From CAXXOK01 sp035353615 (GTDB lineage Bacteria > Bacillota > Clostridia > Christensenellales > Aristaeellaceae), in contig DAOPZY010000042.1 of the NCBI GenBank assembly GCA_035353615.1, forward strand, positions 1-24,705: a stretch of 24,705 nucleotides of DNA, given 5' to 3'. Position numbers and translations under genes: made by a program. Numbering within the stretch: position 1 is the stretch's first letter; the number at the start of each line of letters is the position of its first letter. Shown one piece after another: positions 7,832 through 14,912 of this stretch. The notes below the pieces were generated by a model. That model was not told the origin of the DNA. It was given only the letters and a program-made list of their open reading frames with translations, and did no database searches.

Positions 7832-9163
7832 ATGGATCTGGACATCGTTTCGATCATTGAAAAGAAGAAATTTGGGCATGAGCTTAGCAAGGAAGAAATC
7901 GCTTTTTTCGCAAACGGCGCGGCGAACGGCTCCATTAAGGATTATCAGCTGTCCGCGCTGCTGATGGCGATTCGCCTCATGGGGATGAACCGGCGCGAAA
8001 CTGTTGATCTGACCCTTTCCATGGCGGAATCCGGCGATCAGGTCGATCTGTCCGCCATTCCCGGCGTACCCACCGACAAGCATTCCACCGGCGGCGTGGG
8101 CGATACCACTACCCTTGTGCTGGCTCCGTTAGTCGCGGCCTGCGGCGTGCCCGTCGCCAAAATGAGCGGGCGGGGGTTGGGGCACACCGGCGGCACGCTG
8201 GATAAGCTGGAAAGCATTCAGGGTTTCCGCGTCGGGCTTACCATGGAGGAATTTATCGCGCAGGTTCAGCGGATCGGGCTTGCGGTGATCGGCCAATCCC
8301 AGAATCTCGCGCCCGCGGATAAGGCGCTTTACGCCCTGAGGGATGTTACCTCCACCGTGGACAGTTTGCCGCTGATCGCCTCCAGCATCATGAGCAAAAA
8401 GCTGGCCAGCGGAGCCAAGGCGATTGTGCTGGACGTGAAAACCGGTTCGGGCGCCATTATGCACACTTTGGAAAACAGCATCGAGCTGGCGCAGGCCATG
8501 GTGCGCATCGGGACCGATGCCGGCCGGCGCATGGTGGCGTTGGTTACCGATATGGGCGAGCCGCTGGGCAGCCACGTTGGCAACGCTTTGGAAGTAAAGG
8601 AGGCCATCGACGTGCTTTCGTGCCGCGTCACCGGACCTTTGCTGGAGGTATCGCTCGCGCTGGGCGCGCAGATGCTGATCGCCGCCTATGCAGCCGCAAC
8701 CGTTGAGGAGGCCGAAGGCAAGCTGCTCAACGCCCTGCGCACCGGTCAGGGGCTGGAAAAATTACGCGATATGCTGATCGCCCAAGGCGGCGATCCCCGC
8801 GTGTGCGACGATGTGAGCCGCCTGCCACAGGCGAGGGTGATCCGGGAAGTTCCCGCCCTTGGCGAAGGCTTTATCCAGAGCATGGAAACCACGCGCCTTG
8901 GAAACCTCGCCCAGCACATCGGCGCGGGCCGCCGGGAAAAGACGGATGTGATCGATTACAGCGTCGGCTTTGTGCTCCATCACCGCATCGGCGATTATGT
9001 CGGCGTTGGGGAGCCGATCGCCACCGCGTACTGCCGCAATGAGGACGATGCGGATTTGGCGGAGCTTTCCATTCAAAACGCCATCCCGATCCTGCGCCAC
9101 AGAGTGCCGCCGCTCAAACTGGTGCACGCCATTGTGGAAGAGGATCAAATTACGCGCTGCTGA
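7832..9163 (+). CDS. pdp: Pyrimidine-nucleoside phosphorylase
   Basis: Catalyses reversible phosphorolysis of uridine, deoxyuridine and thymidine to the base plus (deoxy)ribose-1-phosphate, in cytoplasmic nucleoside salvage. The 443-residue length fits the family. The signature SGRGLGHTGGTLDKLES is at residues 112-128. The phosphate-site motif KHSTGGVGDTTT and the glycine-rich KTGSGAIM are also present. The Bacillus-type Pdp (broad pyrimidine specificity) is more likely than the thymidine-specific DeoA, but this cannot be proven by eye. ATG 7832 is preferred over GTG 7823 because AAAGAGGTG lies seven bases upstream. It stands alone: a terminator precedes it, and 250 bp of gene-free sequence and a new promoter follow. 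Confidence 0.93.
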   Translation: MDLDIVSIIEKKKFGHELSKEEIAFFANGAANGSIKDYQLSALLMAIRLMGMNRRETVDLTLSMAESGDQVDLSAIPGVPTDKHSTGGVGDTTTLVLAPLVAACGVPVAKMSGRGLGHTGGTLDKLESIQGFRVGLTMEEFIAQVQRIGLAVIGQSQNLAPADKALYALRDVTSTVDSLPLIASSIMSKKLASGAKAIVLDVKTGSGAIMHTLENSIELAQAMVRIGTDAGRRMVALVTDMGEPLGSHVGNALEVKEAIDVLSCRVTGPLLEVSLALGAQMLIAAYAAATVEEAEGKLLNALRTGQGLEKLRDMLIAQGGDPRVCDDVSRLPQARVIREVPALGEGFIQSMETTRLGNLAQHIGAGRREKTDVIDYSVGFVLHHRIGDYVGVGEPIATAYCRNEDDADLAELSIQNAIPILRHRVPPLKLVHAIVEEDQITRC

Positions 9164-9416
9164 AGCATGCGTTCGCCCCTTCGGCAATCGCGTGGGTTTG
9201 CCATCGCATTGCGATATGGCCGTTTGCGTTGCGCCAAAACGCTTGCGGCCCGGTCAGCCGCGCGGGAGCGTTCGCACCCCGCGGCGCGCTGTTCCAGCGC
9301 ATGGCAGGCCCGAATGGCAAGTCGGCTGGCGAAGCCGCTCAGCCCGAATGGCAGGCGGAAGCCTCCGGCATGCGTTCAAACCCGCGCGCCGGGCGCTCAA
9401 CGCCACGTTCTGTCCG
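9164..9416. other. Gene-free stretch after pdp
   Basis: No gene recognised. It contains an imperfect hairpin near 9198-9221 (GCCATCGC pairing with GCG-AT-ATGGC), which may help end the pdp transcript but lacks a T tract. It also contains two short direct repeats beginning GCCCGAATGGCA, about 35-40 bp apart near 9310-9350. GC content is high and nothing else stands out. Confidence 0.5.
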
Positions 9417-9445
9417 TTGACAGGCCCGGGCGGCTATGCTAGAAT
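9417..9445 (+). promoter_or_regulatory. Sigma-A type promoter for the P-type ATPase
   Basis: A consensus TTGACA (9417-9422), exactly 17 bp, then TAGAAT (9440-9445). This is the best-matching promoter seen in the window. Transcription would start near 9452, giving a leader of about 310 nt before the ATPase start. Confidence 0.75.
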
Positions 9446-9451
9446 GTGCAT

Positions 9452-9660
9452 AACTTCATACCATGAGGGAGTAATTCGCGCCTTCGCACTATCCCCAAAC
9501 GTCGTTCCAGCGTTAGCCCGGCGGGTTGTTCAAACCCAGACAACTGCGTCCGGTTGGCTGCGCCCGCAACGTTTTGCCGCCGCAAGGCGCAAATATTGCT
9601 GCGGTATGCAAACGGGGTCGGCGATCCTTCGGCGCGGTCTGGTCAACAGCACCGCAGGCC
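9452..9660 (+). promoter_or_regulatory. Structured ATPase leader, possible yybP-ykoY-like Mn2+ riboswitch
   Basis: A long untranslated leader upstream of a cation ATPase. It contains GGGAGTA at 9467-9473, resembling the conserved loop of yybP-ykoY manganese riboswitches, which are known to precede P-type cation ATPases. Later hairpins include GGGTT/AACCC near 9523-9537, overlapping an alternative GTTGT/ACAAC pairing, and an 8-bp stem with a GCAA loop at 9573-9593. I could not convincingly place the second conserved riboswitch loop, and the outer stem is imperfect. Treat this as a candidate only; a different or unknown leader RNA is possible. Confidence 0.35.
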
Positions 9661-9682
9661 TATGCCTGCCTGGCCAGCCTTA

Positions 9683-9730
9683 ATGAGTGAGACTCATGTA
9701 CAGCACTGCCTGTATATGAGTTTTTCTCAT
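9683..9730 (+). promoter_or_regulatory. Triple palindrome upstream of the ATPase
   Basis: ATGAG-N5-CTCAT (9683-9697), TACAG-N6-CTGTA (9699-9714) and ATGAG-N5-CTCAT (9716-9730) are packed end to end. The two outer palindromes have identical arms, so each ATGAG can pair with either CTCAT. The element ends 30 bp before the ATPase start. It could be a tandem operator for a dimeric metal-responsive repressor, or an RNA cruciform controlling translation. Confidence 0.5.
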
Positions 9731-9760
9731 TTCAGGCGAACATGGAAAGGAGCATCCCCC

Positions 9761-12403
9761 TTGAATTATTACGCCAAAGAACAACACGAGGTTTACACCG
9801 CGCTGGAAACGTCCCGGCAGGGGCTTACCGCGCAGGAGGCTGAGACCCGCCTTGCGCGAAACGGAAAGAACAAGCTGGTCGAAGGCAAAAAAACGACGCT
9901 GTTGCAGCGTTTTCTGACCCAACTGGCGGATCCGATGATCCTGGTGCTGCTGGTGGCCGCCGCGCTGAGCGGAATCACTTCCGCGTATGCGGGCGAATCG
10001 TTCGCGGATGTGTTTATCATCCTGTTTGTGGTAATTTTGAACGCTGTTTTGGGCGTTGTGCAGGAAAGCAAGGCTGAGGAAGCCATCGCCGCCCTGCGGG
10101 AAATGACCGCCTCCACCACGAAGGTATGGCGGGGCGGCCAGCTGATCCACATGAAAAGCGAGGAGCTGGTTTTAGGCGATGTGATCGCGCTGGAAGCCGG
10201 CGACAGCGTGCCTGCGGACGCGCGCATTGTGGAATGCGCCAGCATGAAGGTTGAGGAAGCCGCCCTGACGGGCGAATCCGTGCCCGTGCTGAAAACCAGC
10301 GAGGTTTTGCCGAGCGGCGAGGATATCCCCCTTGGGGATCGCAAGAACATGGTTTTCATGGGCAGCACCGTCGTGTACGGCCGAGGCGTGGCCGTTGTCT
10401 GCGGCGCAGGCATGCAAACCGAGATGGGCAAAATCGCAACCGCGCTGTCCCAGGCGGAGGATGAAGCCACCCCTCTGCAAAAAAAGCTGTCCGGGCTTAG
10501 CCGCATCCTCACATGGCTTGTGCTGGGCATCAGCGTGGTCATCTTCGCCGCCGGCGTGTTCAAGGCGGGGCGCTTCAGCGCGGATGTGCTGATCGACACC
10601 TTCATGCTGGCCGTGAGCCTCGCCGTGGCCGCCATTCCGGAAGGGCTGGCCGCCGTGGTCACCATCGTGCTCTCCATCGGCGTTACTAAAATGAGCCGTC
10701 GCAACGCCGTAATCCGTCGCCTGACAGCGGTGGAAACGCTGGGCTGCGCGCAGATTATCTGCTCGGATAAAACCGGCACGCTCACCCAAAACCGCATGAC
10801 CGTTGTGGATGCCGACAGCGCCGATACCGAGTTGCTGGCCAAGGCCATGGCGCTGTGCTCCGACGCGGAACTGGACGCGCAGGGCGAGGCCGTGGGCGAG
10901 CCGACCGAGTGCGCGCTGGTCGCCTACGCGGCCAAGCTCGGCCTGCCCAAGCCCGACCTGAAAGACCATTACCCGCGCGTGGGCGAAGCGCCGTTTGACA
11001 GCATGCGCAAAATGATGACCACCGTGCACCGTGCCGACGAAGGGTTTGTGCAATACACCAAAGGCGCGCCGGACGAAATCCTCTCCCGTTGCACGCACAT
11101 GCTCACAGGGCAGGGCGAAGTGCCCATGACCGAAGCGCTCCGCCAAAAGGTGATGCAAAGCAATAAGAACTTCGCCGACCGCGCCCTGCGCGTGCTGGCC
11201 GCCGCCTACCGCAGCTATGAGGAACTTCCGGCTACTTTTGAGCCGGAAGCGCTGGAACAGAAGCTGGTGCTGATCGGCTTGACCGGCATGATCGACCCCA
11301 TCCGCCCCGAGGTGAAGGCCGCCGTGGAGGAATGCCATACCGCGGGCATCCGCGTTGTGATGATTACCGGCGACCACATCGACACCGCCGTTGCCATCGC
11401 CAGAGAACTGGGCATACTGGAAGAGCCTTCGCAAGCCGTGATGGGTCAGGCGTTGAACGATATGACGGACGAACAATTGGACGTTGCCGTGGAGCGGTAC
11501 AGCGTATACGCGCGCGTGCAACCCGAACACAAGGTTCGCATTGTAAACGCCTGGAAACGCAAAGGAAAAATCGTCGCCATGACGGGCGACGGCGTAAACG
11601 ACGCGCCCAGCATCAAGGCGGCGGATATCGGGATCGGCATGGGCATCACCGGCACCGACGTTACCAAGAACGTGGCGGATATGATCCTCGCGGACGATAA
11701 TTTTGCCACCATCGTCAACGCCGTGGAGGAAGGCCGGAAGATCTACGCCAATATCCGCAAAGCAATCCAGTTCCTGCTCTCCTCCAACCTTAGCGAAGTG
11801 ATCGGCATTTTTACGGCCACCATGCTGGGCTTTACCCTGCTGATGCCCGCGCACATCCTGTGGATCAACCTGATTACCGATAGCCTGCCCGCGCTGGCCC
11901 TCGGCATGGAAAGCGGAGAAAACGACGCCATGAAAAAGCCCCCGCGCAACAGCAACGCCGGCATTTTTGCCGGCGGCGTCGGCGCGGATATCGCCTATCA
12001 GGGGGTGCTGGTCGCTCTGCTCACCTTGGTTGCCTATGTGTTAGGGCACCGTCTGGAATCAGGCCTGTGGCAACTGGTCAACAGCCGGGACGGCGTTACC
12101 ATGGCCTTCCTGACCATGTCGATGGCGGAAGTGTTTCAGGCGTTTAACATGCGTTCCCAGCGCGGCTCCATTTTCAGGATGCGCAAACAGAACAAGTACC
12201 TCTGGGGCGCGGCCTTTCTCGCGCTAATTCTCACAGCGTCGGTGATTTACGTTCCCTTCCTGCGCGCGGCATTTGATTTTACCAGCATTTCGCTTACGGA
12301 ATATGCCATCGCCATGGGGCTGGCACTGCTGATTGTGCCGCTGGTGGAGTTGGTGAAGCTTTTCCAGCGCGTTACGCATCGCAAACGCCGTCATCGGGCG
12401 TAA
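9761..12403 (+). CDS. P2A-type cation-transporting ATPase (Ca2+/Mn2+ type)
   Basis: Membrane pump that exports or sequesters divalent cations, most likely Ca2+ or Mn2+, at the expense of ATP. The 880-residue protein has the full P-type set: TGES at 170-173 (actuator), PEGL at 293-296 with Glu294 in TM4, phosphorylation Asp336 in DKTGTLT, the KGAPDEIL nucleotide-binding segment, and TGDGVNDAP. Ion ligands of the SERCA class are present: Asn676 and Glu679 in TM5 (SSNLSEV), and Asn703, Thr706 and Asp707 in TM6 (WINLITDSLPALALG). Start: AAAGGAG is eight bases from TTG 9761; an ATG at 9716 lies inside the palindrome region without a ribosome binding site. The gene is monocistronic between its own promoter and the repeat array. 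The substrate ion cannot be fixed from sequence. Confidence 0.93.
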   Translation: MNYYAKEQHEVYTALETSRQGLTAQEAETRLARNGKNKLVEGKKTTLLQRFLTQLADPMILVLLVAAALSGITSAYAGESFADVFIILFVVILNAVLGVVQESKAEEAIAALREMTASTTKVWRGGQLIHMKSEELVLGDVIALEAGDSVPADARIVECASMKVEEAALTGESVPVLKTSEVLPSGEDIPLGDRKNMVFMGSTVVYGRGVAVVCGAGMQTEMGKIATALSQAEDEATPLQKKLSGLSRILTWLVLGISVVIFAAGVFKAGRFSADVLIDTFMLAVSLAVAAIPEGLAAVVTIVLSIGVTKMSRRNAVIRRLTAVETLGCAQIICSDKTGTLTQNRMTVVDADSADTELLAKAMALCSDAELDAQGEAVGEPTECALVAYAAKLGLPKPDLKDHYPRVGEAPFDSMRKMMTTVHRADEGFVQYTKGAPDEILSRCTHMLTGQGEVPMTEALRQKVMQSNKNFADRALRVLAAAYRSYEELPATFEPEALEQKLVLIGLTGMIDPIRPEVKAAVEECHTAGIRVVMITGDHIDTAVAIARELGILEEPSQAVMGQALNDMTDEQLDVAVERYSVYARVQPEHKVRIVNAWKRKGKIVAMTGDGVNDAPSIKAADIGIGMGITGTDVTKNVADMILADDNFATIVNAVEEGRKIYANIRKAIQFLLSSNLSEVIGIFTATMLGFTLLMPAHILWINLITDSLPALALGMESGENDAMKKPPRNSNAGIFAGGVGADIAYQGVLVALLTLVAYVLGHRLESGLWQLVNSRDGVTMAFLTMSMAEVFQAFNMRSQRGSIFRMRKQNKYLWGAAFLALILTASVIYVPFLRAAFDFTSISLTEYAIAMGLALLIVPLVELVKLFQRVTHRKRRHRA

Positions 12404-12429
12404 AATGTAACACCCCTGCAAACCGTCCC

Positions 12430-13175
12430 ATCCCTCCCCCGCCGCAGCGAAGATGGGTCAAGGGCGAAGCCCTTGTCAGGGTGCAGGGGCGAGGCCCCTG
12501 CCGGGGTTTGGGGCAGCGCCCCAAGCCCAACGCCGCAGCGTAAACCAGCAAGTGAGCGAACAGCCCGCAGGGCTATGAGGCGAGCGGTAAAAGCGCATTG
12601 CAGAACAGAGCGAACAACCACTCCCCCGCCACAGCGAAGATGGGTCAAGGGCGAAGCCCTTGTCAGGGGGCAGGGGCGAGGCCCCTGCCGGGGGTTGGGG
12701 CAGCGCCTCAACCCCAACGCCGCAACGTATTATCAATCAAGCGAGCGAACAGCCCGCAGGGCTATGAGGCGAGCGGCACAAGCACATTGCAGAACAGAGC
12801 GTACAACCACTCCCCCGCCGCAGCGAAGATGGGTCAAGGGCGAAGCCCTTGTCAGGGGGCAGGGGCGAGGCCCCTGCCGGGGTTTGGGGCAGCGCCCCAA
12901 GCCCAACGCCGCAGCGTAAACCAGCAAGTGAGCGAACAGCCCGCAGGGCTATGAGGCGAGCGGTAAAAGCGCATTGCAGAACAGAGCGAACAACCACTCC
13001 CCCGCCACAGCGAAGATGGGTCAAGGGCGAAGCCCTTGTCAGGGGGCAGGGGCGAGGCCCCTGCCGGGGTTTGGGGCGGCGCCCCAAGCCTTACGCCGCA
13101 GCGTGAACCCAACAAAGCGAGTGAACAGCCCGCAGGGCTATGAGGCGAGCGGCAAAAGCGCATTGCATGGTTCAG
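12430..13175 (+). repeat. Array of four tandem multi-hairpin repeats, right version
   Basis: Four units of 187-189 bp, with GGGTCAAGGGC starting at 12455, 12642, 12831 and 13018. In unit 1 the hairpins are CAAGGGC-GAA-GCCCTTG (12459-12475), GCAGGGGC-GAG-GCCCCTGC (12483-12501) and TTGGGGC-AGC-GCCCCAA (12508-12524); the AGCCC-GCA-GGGCT hairpin follows. Units 1 and 3 are nearly identical. Unit 2 has a re-paired third stem (GGGGTTGGGGC with GCCTCAACCCC), and unit 4 has loop GGC there. The units lack the terminal GC-rich terminator hairpin of the left version. The array fills the junction between the ATPase (+) and the convergent small membrane protein gene (-). Long open frames on both strands here arise from the GC-rich repeat and are not taken as genes. 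Confidence 0.93.
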
Positions 13176-13205
13176 AAACAAAGCACCCCCTTCCCTCGCA
13201 CCAGC

Positions 13206-13254
13206 AGAAACAAAAAACGGCGGCAGGCCCGCTCCCCAGAGCCGGTCCGCCGCC
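13206..13254 (-). terminator. Intrinsic terminator of the raiA-hpf operon
   Basis: On the minus strand, GGCGGC (13254-13249) begins a 15-position stem with two mismatches, ending at 13219 with loop of about six bases. It is followed by GTTTTTTGTTTC. It lies about 30 bp after the stop of the small membrane protein gene. Confidence 0.85.
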
Positions 13255-13282
13255 TTGCGCTATGTTCAGATATCGCACGAAA

Positions 13283-13642
13283 TCAGGCTTTCTGATCCGC
13301 CTTGCTGATAATCGCCGCCACCGGGATCGCCAGAAAGATCATCCAGCCGGGATGCCACAGGTTAAAGAAGAAACCCAGCACCAGATAGATGAGCGTAATC
13401 ATCACCGGGTTCAGCCACCGTTCGGAGGCGTTTTTCGGCTTCATGTAATACAGCGGAATGGTTAAAAACACCAGCCAGCCGGGATGCCACAGCCCGAACA
13501 CAAAACCCAGCAGCAGATACAGGAACGTGATAAAAATGGGATAGATACCGTCCCACTTCTTTTCCGTCGATTTCGTCTTTTCGCGCTCCTGCGCTTCGTA
13601 GTAGCTTCCTTCAGGGCCTAACGGGTTGTTTTGCTCCGTCAT
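13283..13642 (-). CDS. Small membrane protein with internal duplication
   Basis: 119 residues of unknown function. After a charged 30-residue N-terminus there are two copies of a two-helix unit 44 residues apart. Residues 45-63 read LGFVFGLWHPGWLVFLTIP and residues 89-107 read LGFFFNLWHPGWMIFLAIP. Each unit is a hydrophobic segment, the LWHPGW turn, and a second hydrophobic segment, so up to four membrane passes are expected. AAGGAGG lies 11 bases before ATG 13642, a slightly long spacing. It lies about 100 bp after hpf with a hairpin between, and before a strong terminator, so it probably belongs to the raiA-hpf transcript. I do not recognise a named family. Confidence 0.85.
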   Translation of the reverse strand: MTEQNNPLGPEGSYYEAQEREKTKSTEKKWDGIYPIFITFLYLLLGFVFGLWHPGWLVFLTIPLYYMKPKNASERWLNPVMITLIYLVLGFFFNLWHPGWMIFLAIPVAAIISKADQKA

Positions 13643-13673
13643 GGGTGGTGGAACCTCCTTATTTCATTACAGC

Positions 13674-13701
13674 GGAGAAGGCGGCTTGTGCCGCCCTCTC
13701 C
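13674..13701 (-). terminator. Hairpin between hpf and the small membrane protein gene
   Basis: A 12-position stem with one mismatch (GGAGAAGGCGGC with GCCGCCCTCTCC) and a 4-nt loop. No T tract follows on the minus strand, so it is more likely a partial attenuator or mRNA-stabilising hairpin than a full terminator. Confidence 0.45.
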
Positions 13702-13740
13702 CATATGTTGCAGCACGCAATCGCGTGGGGCTTGCAGAGA

Positions 13741-14283
13741 TCAGTTTTCGGGCTCCAGCAGGCCAAGATTGCCATCCTTGCGCAGGTACAGCACATTGGT
13801 CTGGCCTGTTTCCCCATTGACAAAGGCGAAAAAGCTGTGCCCCAGCAGTTCCATTTGCAGCACCGCGTCCTCCACAGACATCGGGCGCATCGGGAACGAT
13901 TTGGTGCGGACAATCTTGCGCTTTTCCTCCTCGCCGGCGTCGGCTTCGTCGGCGTATTCGTATTCGGCCGTCTGGAAGGCGTCGTCGCGCACGCGCTTAC
14001 CCAGTTTGGTGCGGTGTTTGTGAATCTGTTTTTCCAGCTTGGCCAGCGCCTGGTCAATGCAAACGTACAGGTTATCGTCATTGCTGGCTTCCGCGCGCAG
14101 GATTACGCCCTCAAAGGGTACGGTAATTTCACAGGTGCGGCGGCCGTTTTTTTCGCGCGTAAAGCGCACGATCATTTCCGTATCGGTATGGAGGTAACGC
14201 TCCATCTTGCTGGTCTTTTTCATCACGCGCTCGGTAATGCCGGCGGAGATCGTCATATTTTTTCCGGTGATGGTTGTTTTCAT
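13741..14283 (-). CDS. hpf: Ribosome hibernation promoting factor, long form
   Basis: Binds the 30S decoding centre and dimerises 70S ribosomes into inactive 100S particles during slow growth. The 180-residue protein has the N-terminal S30AE/RaiA fold (about residues 1-100), a charged linker, and the C-terminal dimerisation domain characteristic of long HPF (SFPMRPMSVEDAVLQME ... GHSFFAFVNGETGQTNV). ATG 14283 has AAAGGAG nine bases upstream. The reading frame stays open upstream through the leader RNA, but that part has no family similarity and is not used. The gene is preceded by a raiA-type structured RNA, an association known for this gene. Confidence 0.95.
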   Translation of the reverse strand: MKTTITGKNMTISAGITERVMKKTSKMERYLHTDTEMIVRFTREKNGRRTCEITVPFEGVILRAEASNDDNLYVCIDQALAKLEKQIHKHRTKLGKRVRDDAFQTAEYEYADEADAGEEEKRKIVRTKSFPMRPMSVEDAVLQMELLGHSFFAFVNGETGQTNVLYLRKDGNLGLLEPEN

Positions 14284-14309
14284 AAAGGTCTGCTCCTTTG
14301 CGATAAAAT

Positions 14310-14541
14310 CAGGCAGCGAATCCTGGTCGTCGCGCTTTGGGCTGCGGAGTGCTCCAAGGGACTCAACTCCTCCCTGTGCAAGCCTCGGTACCTTTGTATG
14401 GTAACCGTTCGACAGATTGGGTGCAAATTCCTTCCCGCTCCTTGGGTTCGCTTGGAAAGGATGGATTTCCCCGGCTCCGATCCATTTGGGCATCCGGTTT
14501 TGCCCTGGGTCCCTTTCGGCAGCCTTCCCTGTCGCTGTTGC
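14310..14541 (-). ncRNA. raiA: raiA-motif structured RNA upstream of hpf
   Basis: A roughly 230-nt structured element between a promoter and hpf. A long-range closing stem is visible: GCAGCC/GGCTGC (plus-strand 14519-14524 with 14340-14345), then GTCCCTT/AAGGGAC (14509-14515 with 14356-14362). It brackets about 150 nt containing local hairpins GGGCA/TGCCC (14488-14505) and ATGGAT/ATCCAT (14461-14485). The raiA motif is a known conserved RNA of Firmicutes and Actinobacteria found upstream of raiA/hpf genes. Assignment rests on position, size and this architecture; ends are approximate. Confidence 0.7.
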
Positions 14542-14548
14542 TGATACT

Positions 14549-14577
14549 ATCATACCCTATCCCGTAAAAAAAGAAAC
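14549..14577 (-). promoter_or_regulatory. Promoter of raiA RNA-hpf
   Basis: The minus strand reads TATGAT at 14554-14549, a good -10 box eight bases before the proposed RNA start. The -35 region 17 bp upstream (GTTTCT) is a poor match but lies in a T-rich stretch. Assignment leans on its position just before the structured RNA. Confidence 0.45.
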
Positions 14578-14677
14578 GGCATTTGTTCCTGACCCTCCGC
14601 CAGCGGCTTCAAAACCCATTTTGACCGATCCAAAGCACAGGCTTACGCATGGCGCGGCCCGTGGCGACCGATTCAAA

Positions 14678-14702
14678 GAGGGACCGCCCACGGCGGCCCC
14701 TC
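14678..14702 (-). terminator. Hairpin between liv operon and raiA promoter
   Basis: The minus strand reads GAGGGGCCGCC-GTG-GGCGG and continues as TCCCTC: an 11-bp stem with one G-T pair and a 3-nt loop, followed by a weak TTTG. It may help end the liv transcript. Between it and the raiA promoter (14578-14677) nothing else is seen. Confidence 0.45.
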
Positions 14703-14711
14703 CACGTTGTT

Positions 14712-14873
14712 AAAAAAACCAGACAGGTGGCTATCGTCGCTCGCCGCATAGCCCTGCGGGCTGTTCGCTCGCTTTGTTTCCAATGCTGCGGCATCAGGCG
14801 GGGGGTTCCGCTAAAGACCCCGACGAGCTTCACCCTTGGCGCCTGACAAGAGATTTCAGCCCCTGCCCCATCT
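14712..14873 (-). repeat. Degenerate multi-hairpin repeat copy after livF
   Basis: Read on the minus strand, this starts with GATGGGGCAGGGG about 40 bp after the livF stop. It keeps the order of the left-version unit, with GTCAGG, CCAAGGGTGAA, GGGGT...AACCCC and CCTGATGCCGCAGC recognisable. The AGCCC-GCA-GGGCT hairpin (14750-14762) is intact. Hairpin 1 survives through G-T pairs while hairpin 2 is largely lost. The copy ends at a run of seven T on the minus strand (14718-14712). Confidence 0.75.
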
Positions 14874-14912
14874 TTTTTGACAGTCTGAATGGGACCTCCC
14901 ACAGCGCTTGCC

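Noticed and set aside
12430..13175. CRISPR array
   Set aside because: Units are nearly identical over about 187 bp with no short repeat/unique spacer pattern, and no cas genes are present.
12391..13465. Overlapping long open frames on both strands across the right repeat array
   Set aside because: GC-rich tandem repeats lack stop codons in many frames. The products are repetitive, rich in Arg, Pro and Ala, and differ between frames with no sign of protein-level selection.
14380..14420. T-box leader, from GGTACCGAGG-like sequence on the minus strand
   Set aside because: The T-box consensus AGGGTGGNACCGCG is not present and hpf is not a typical T-box target.
14284..14553. 90-residue N-terminal extension of HPF
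   Set aside because: The upstream open frame coincides with the structured raiA-type RNA, and a good ribosome binding site and the conserved protein start are at 14283.
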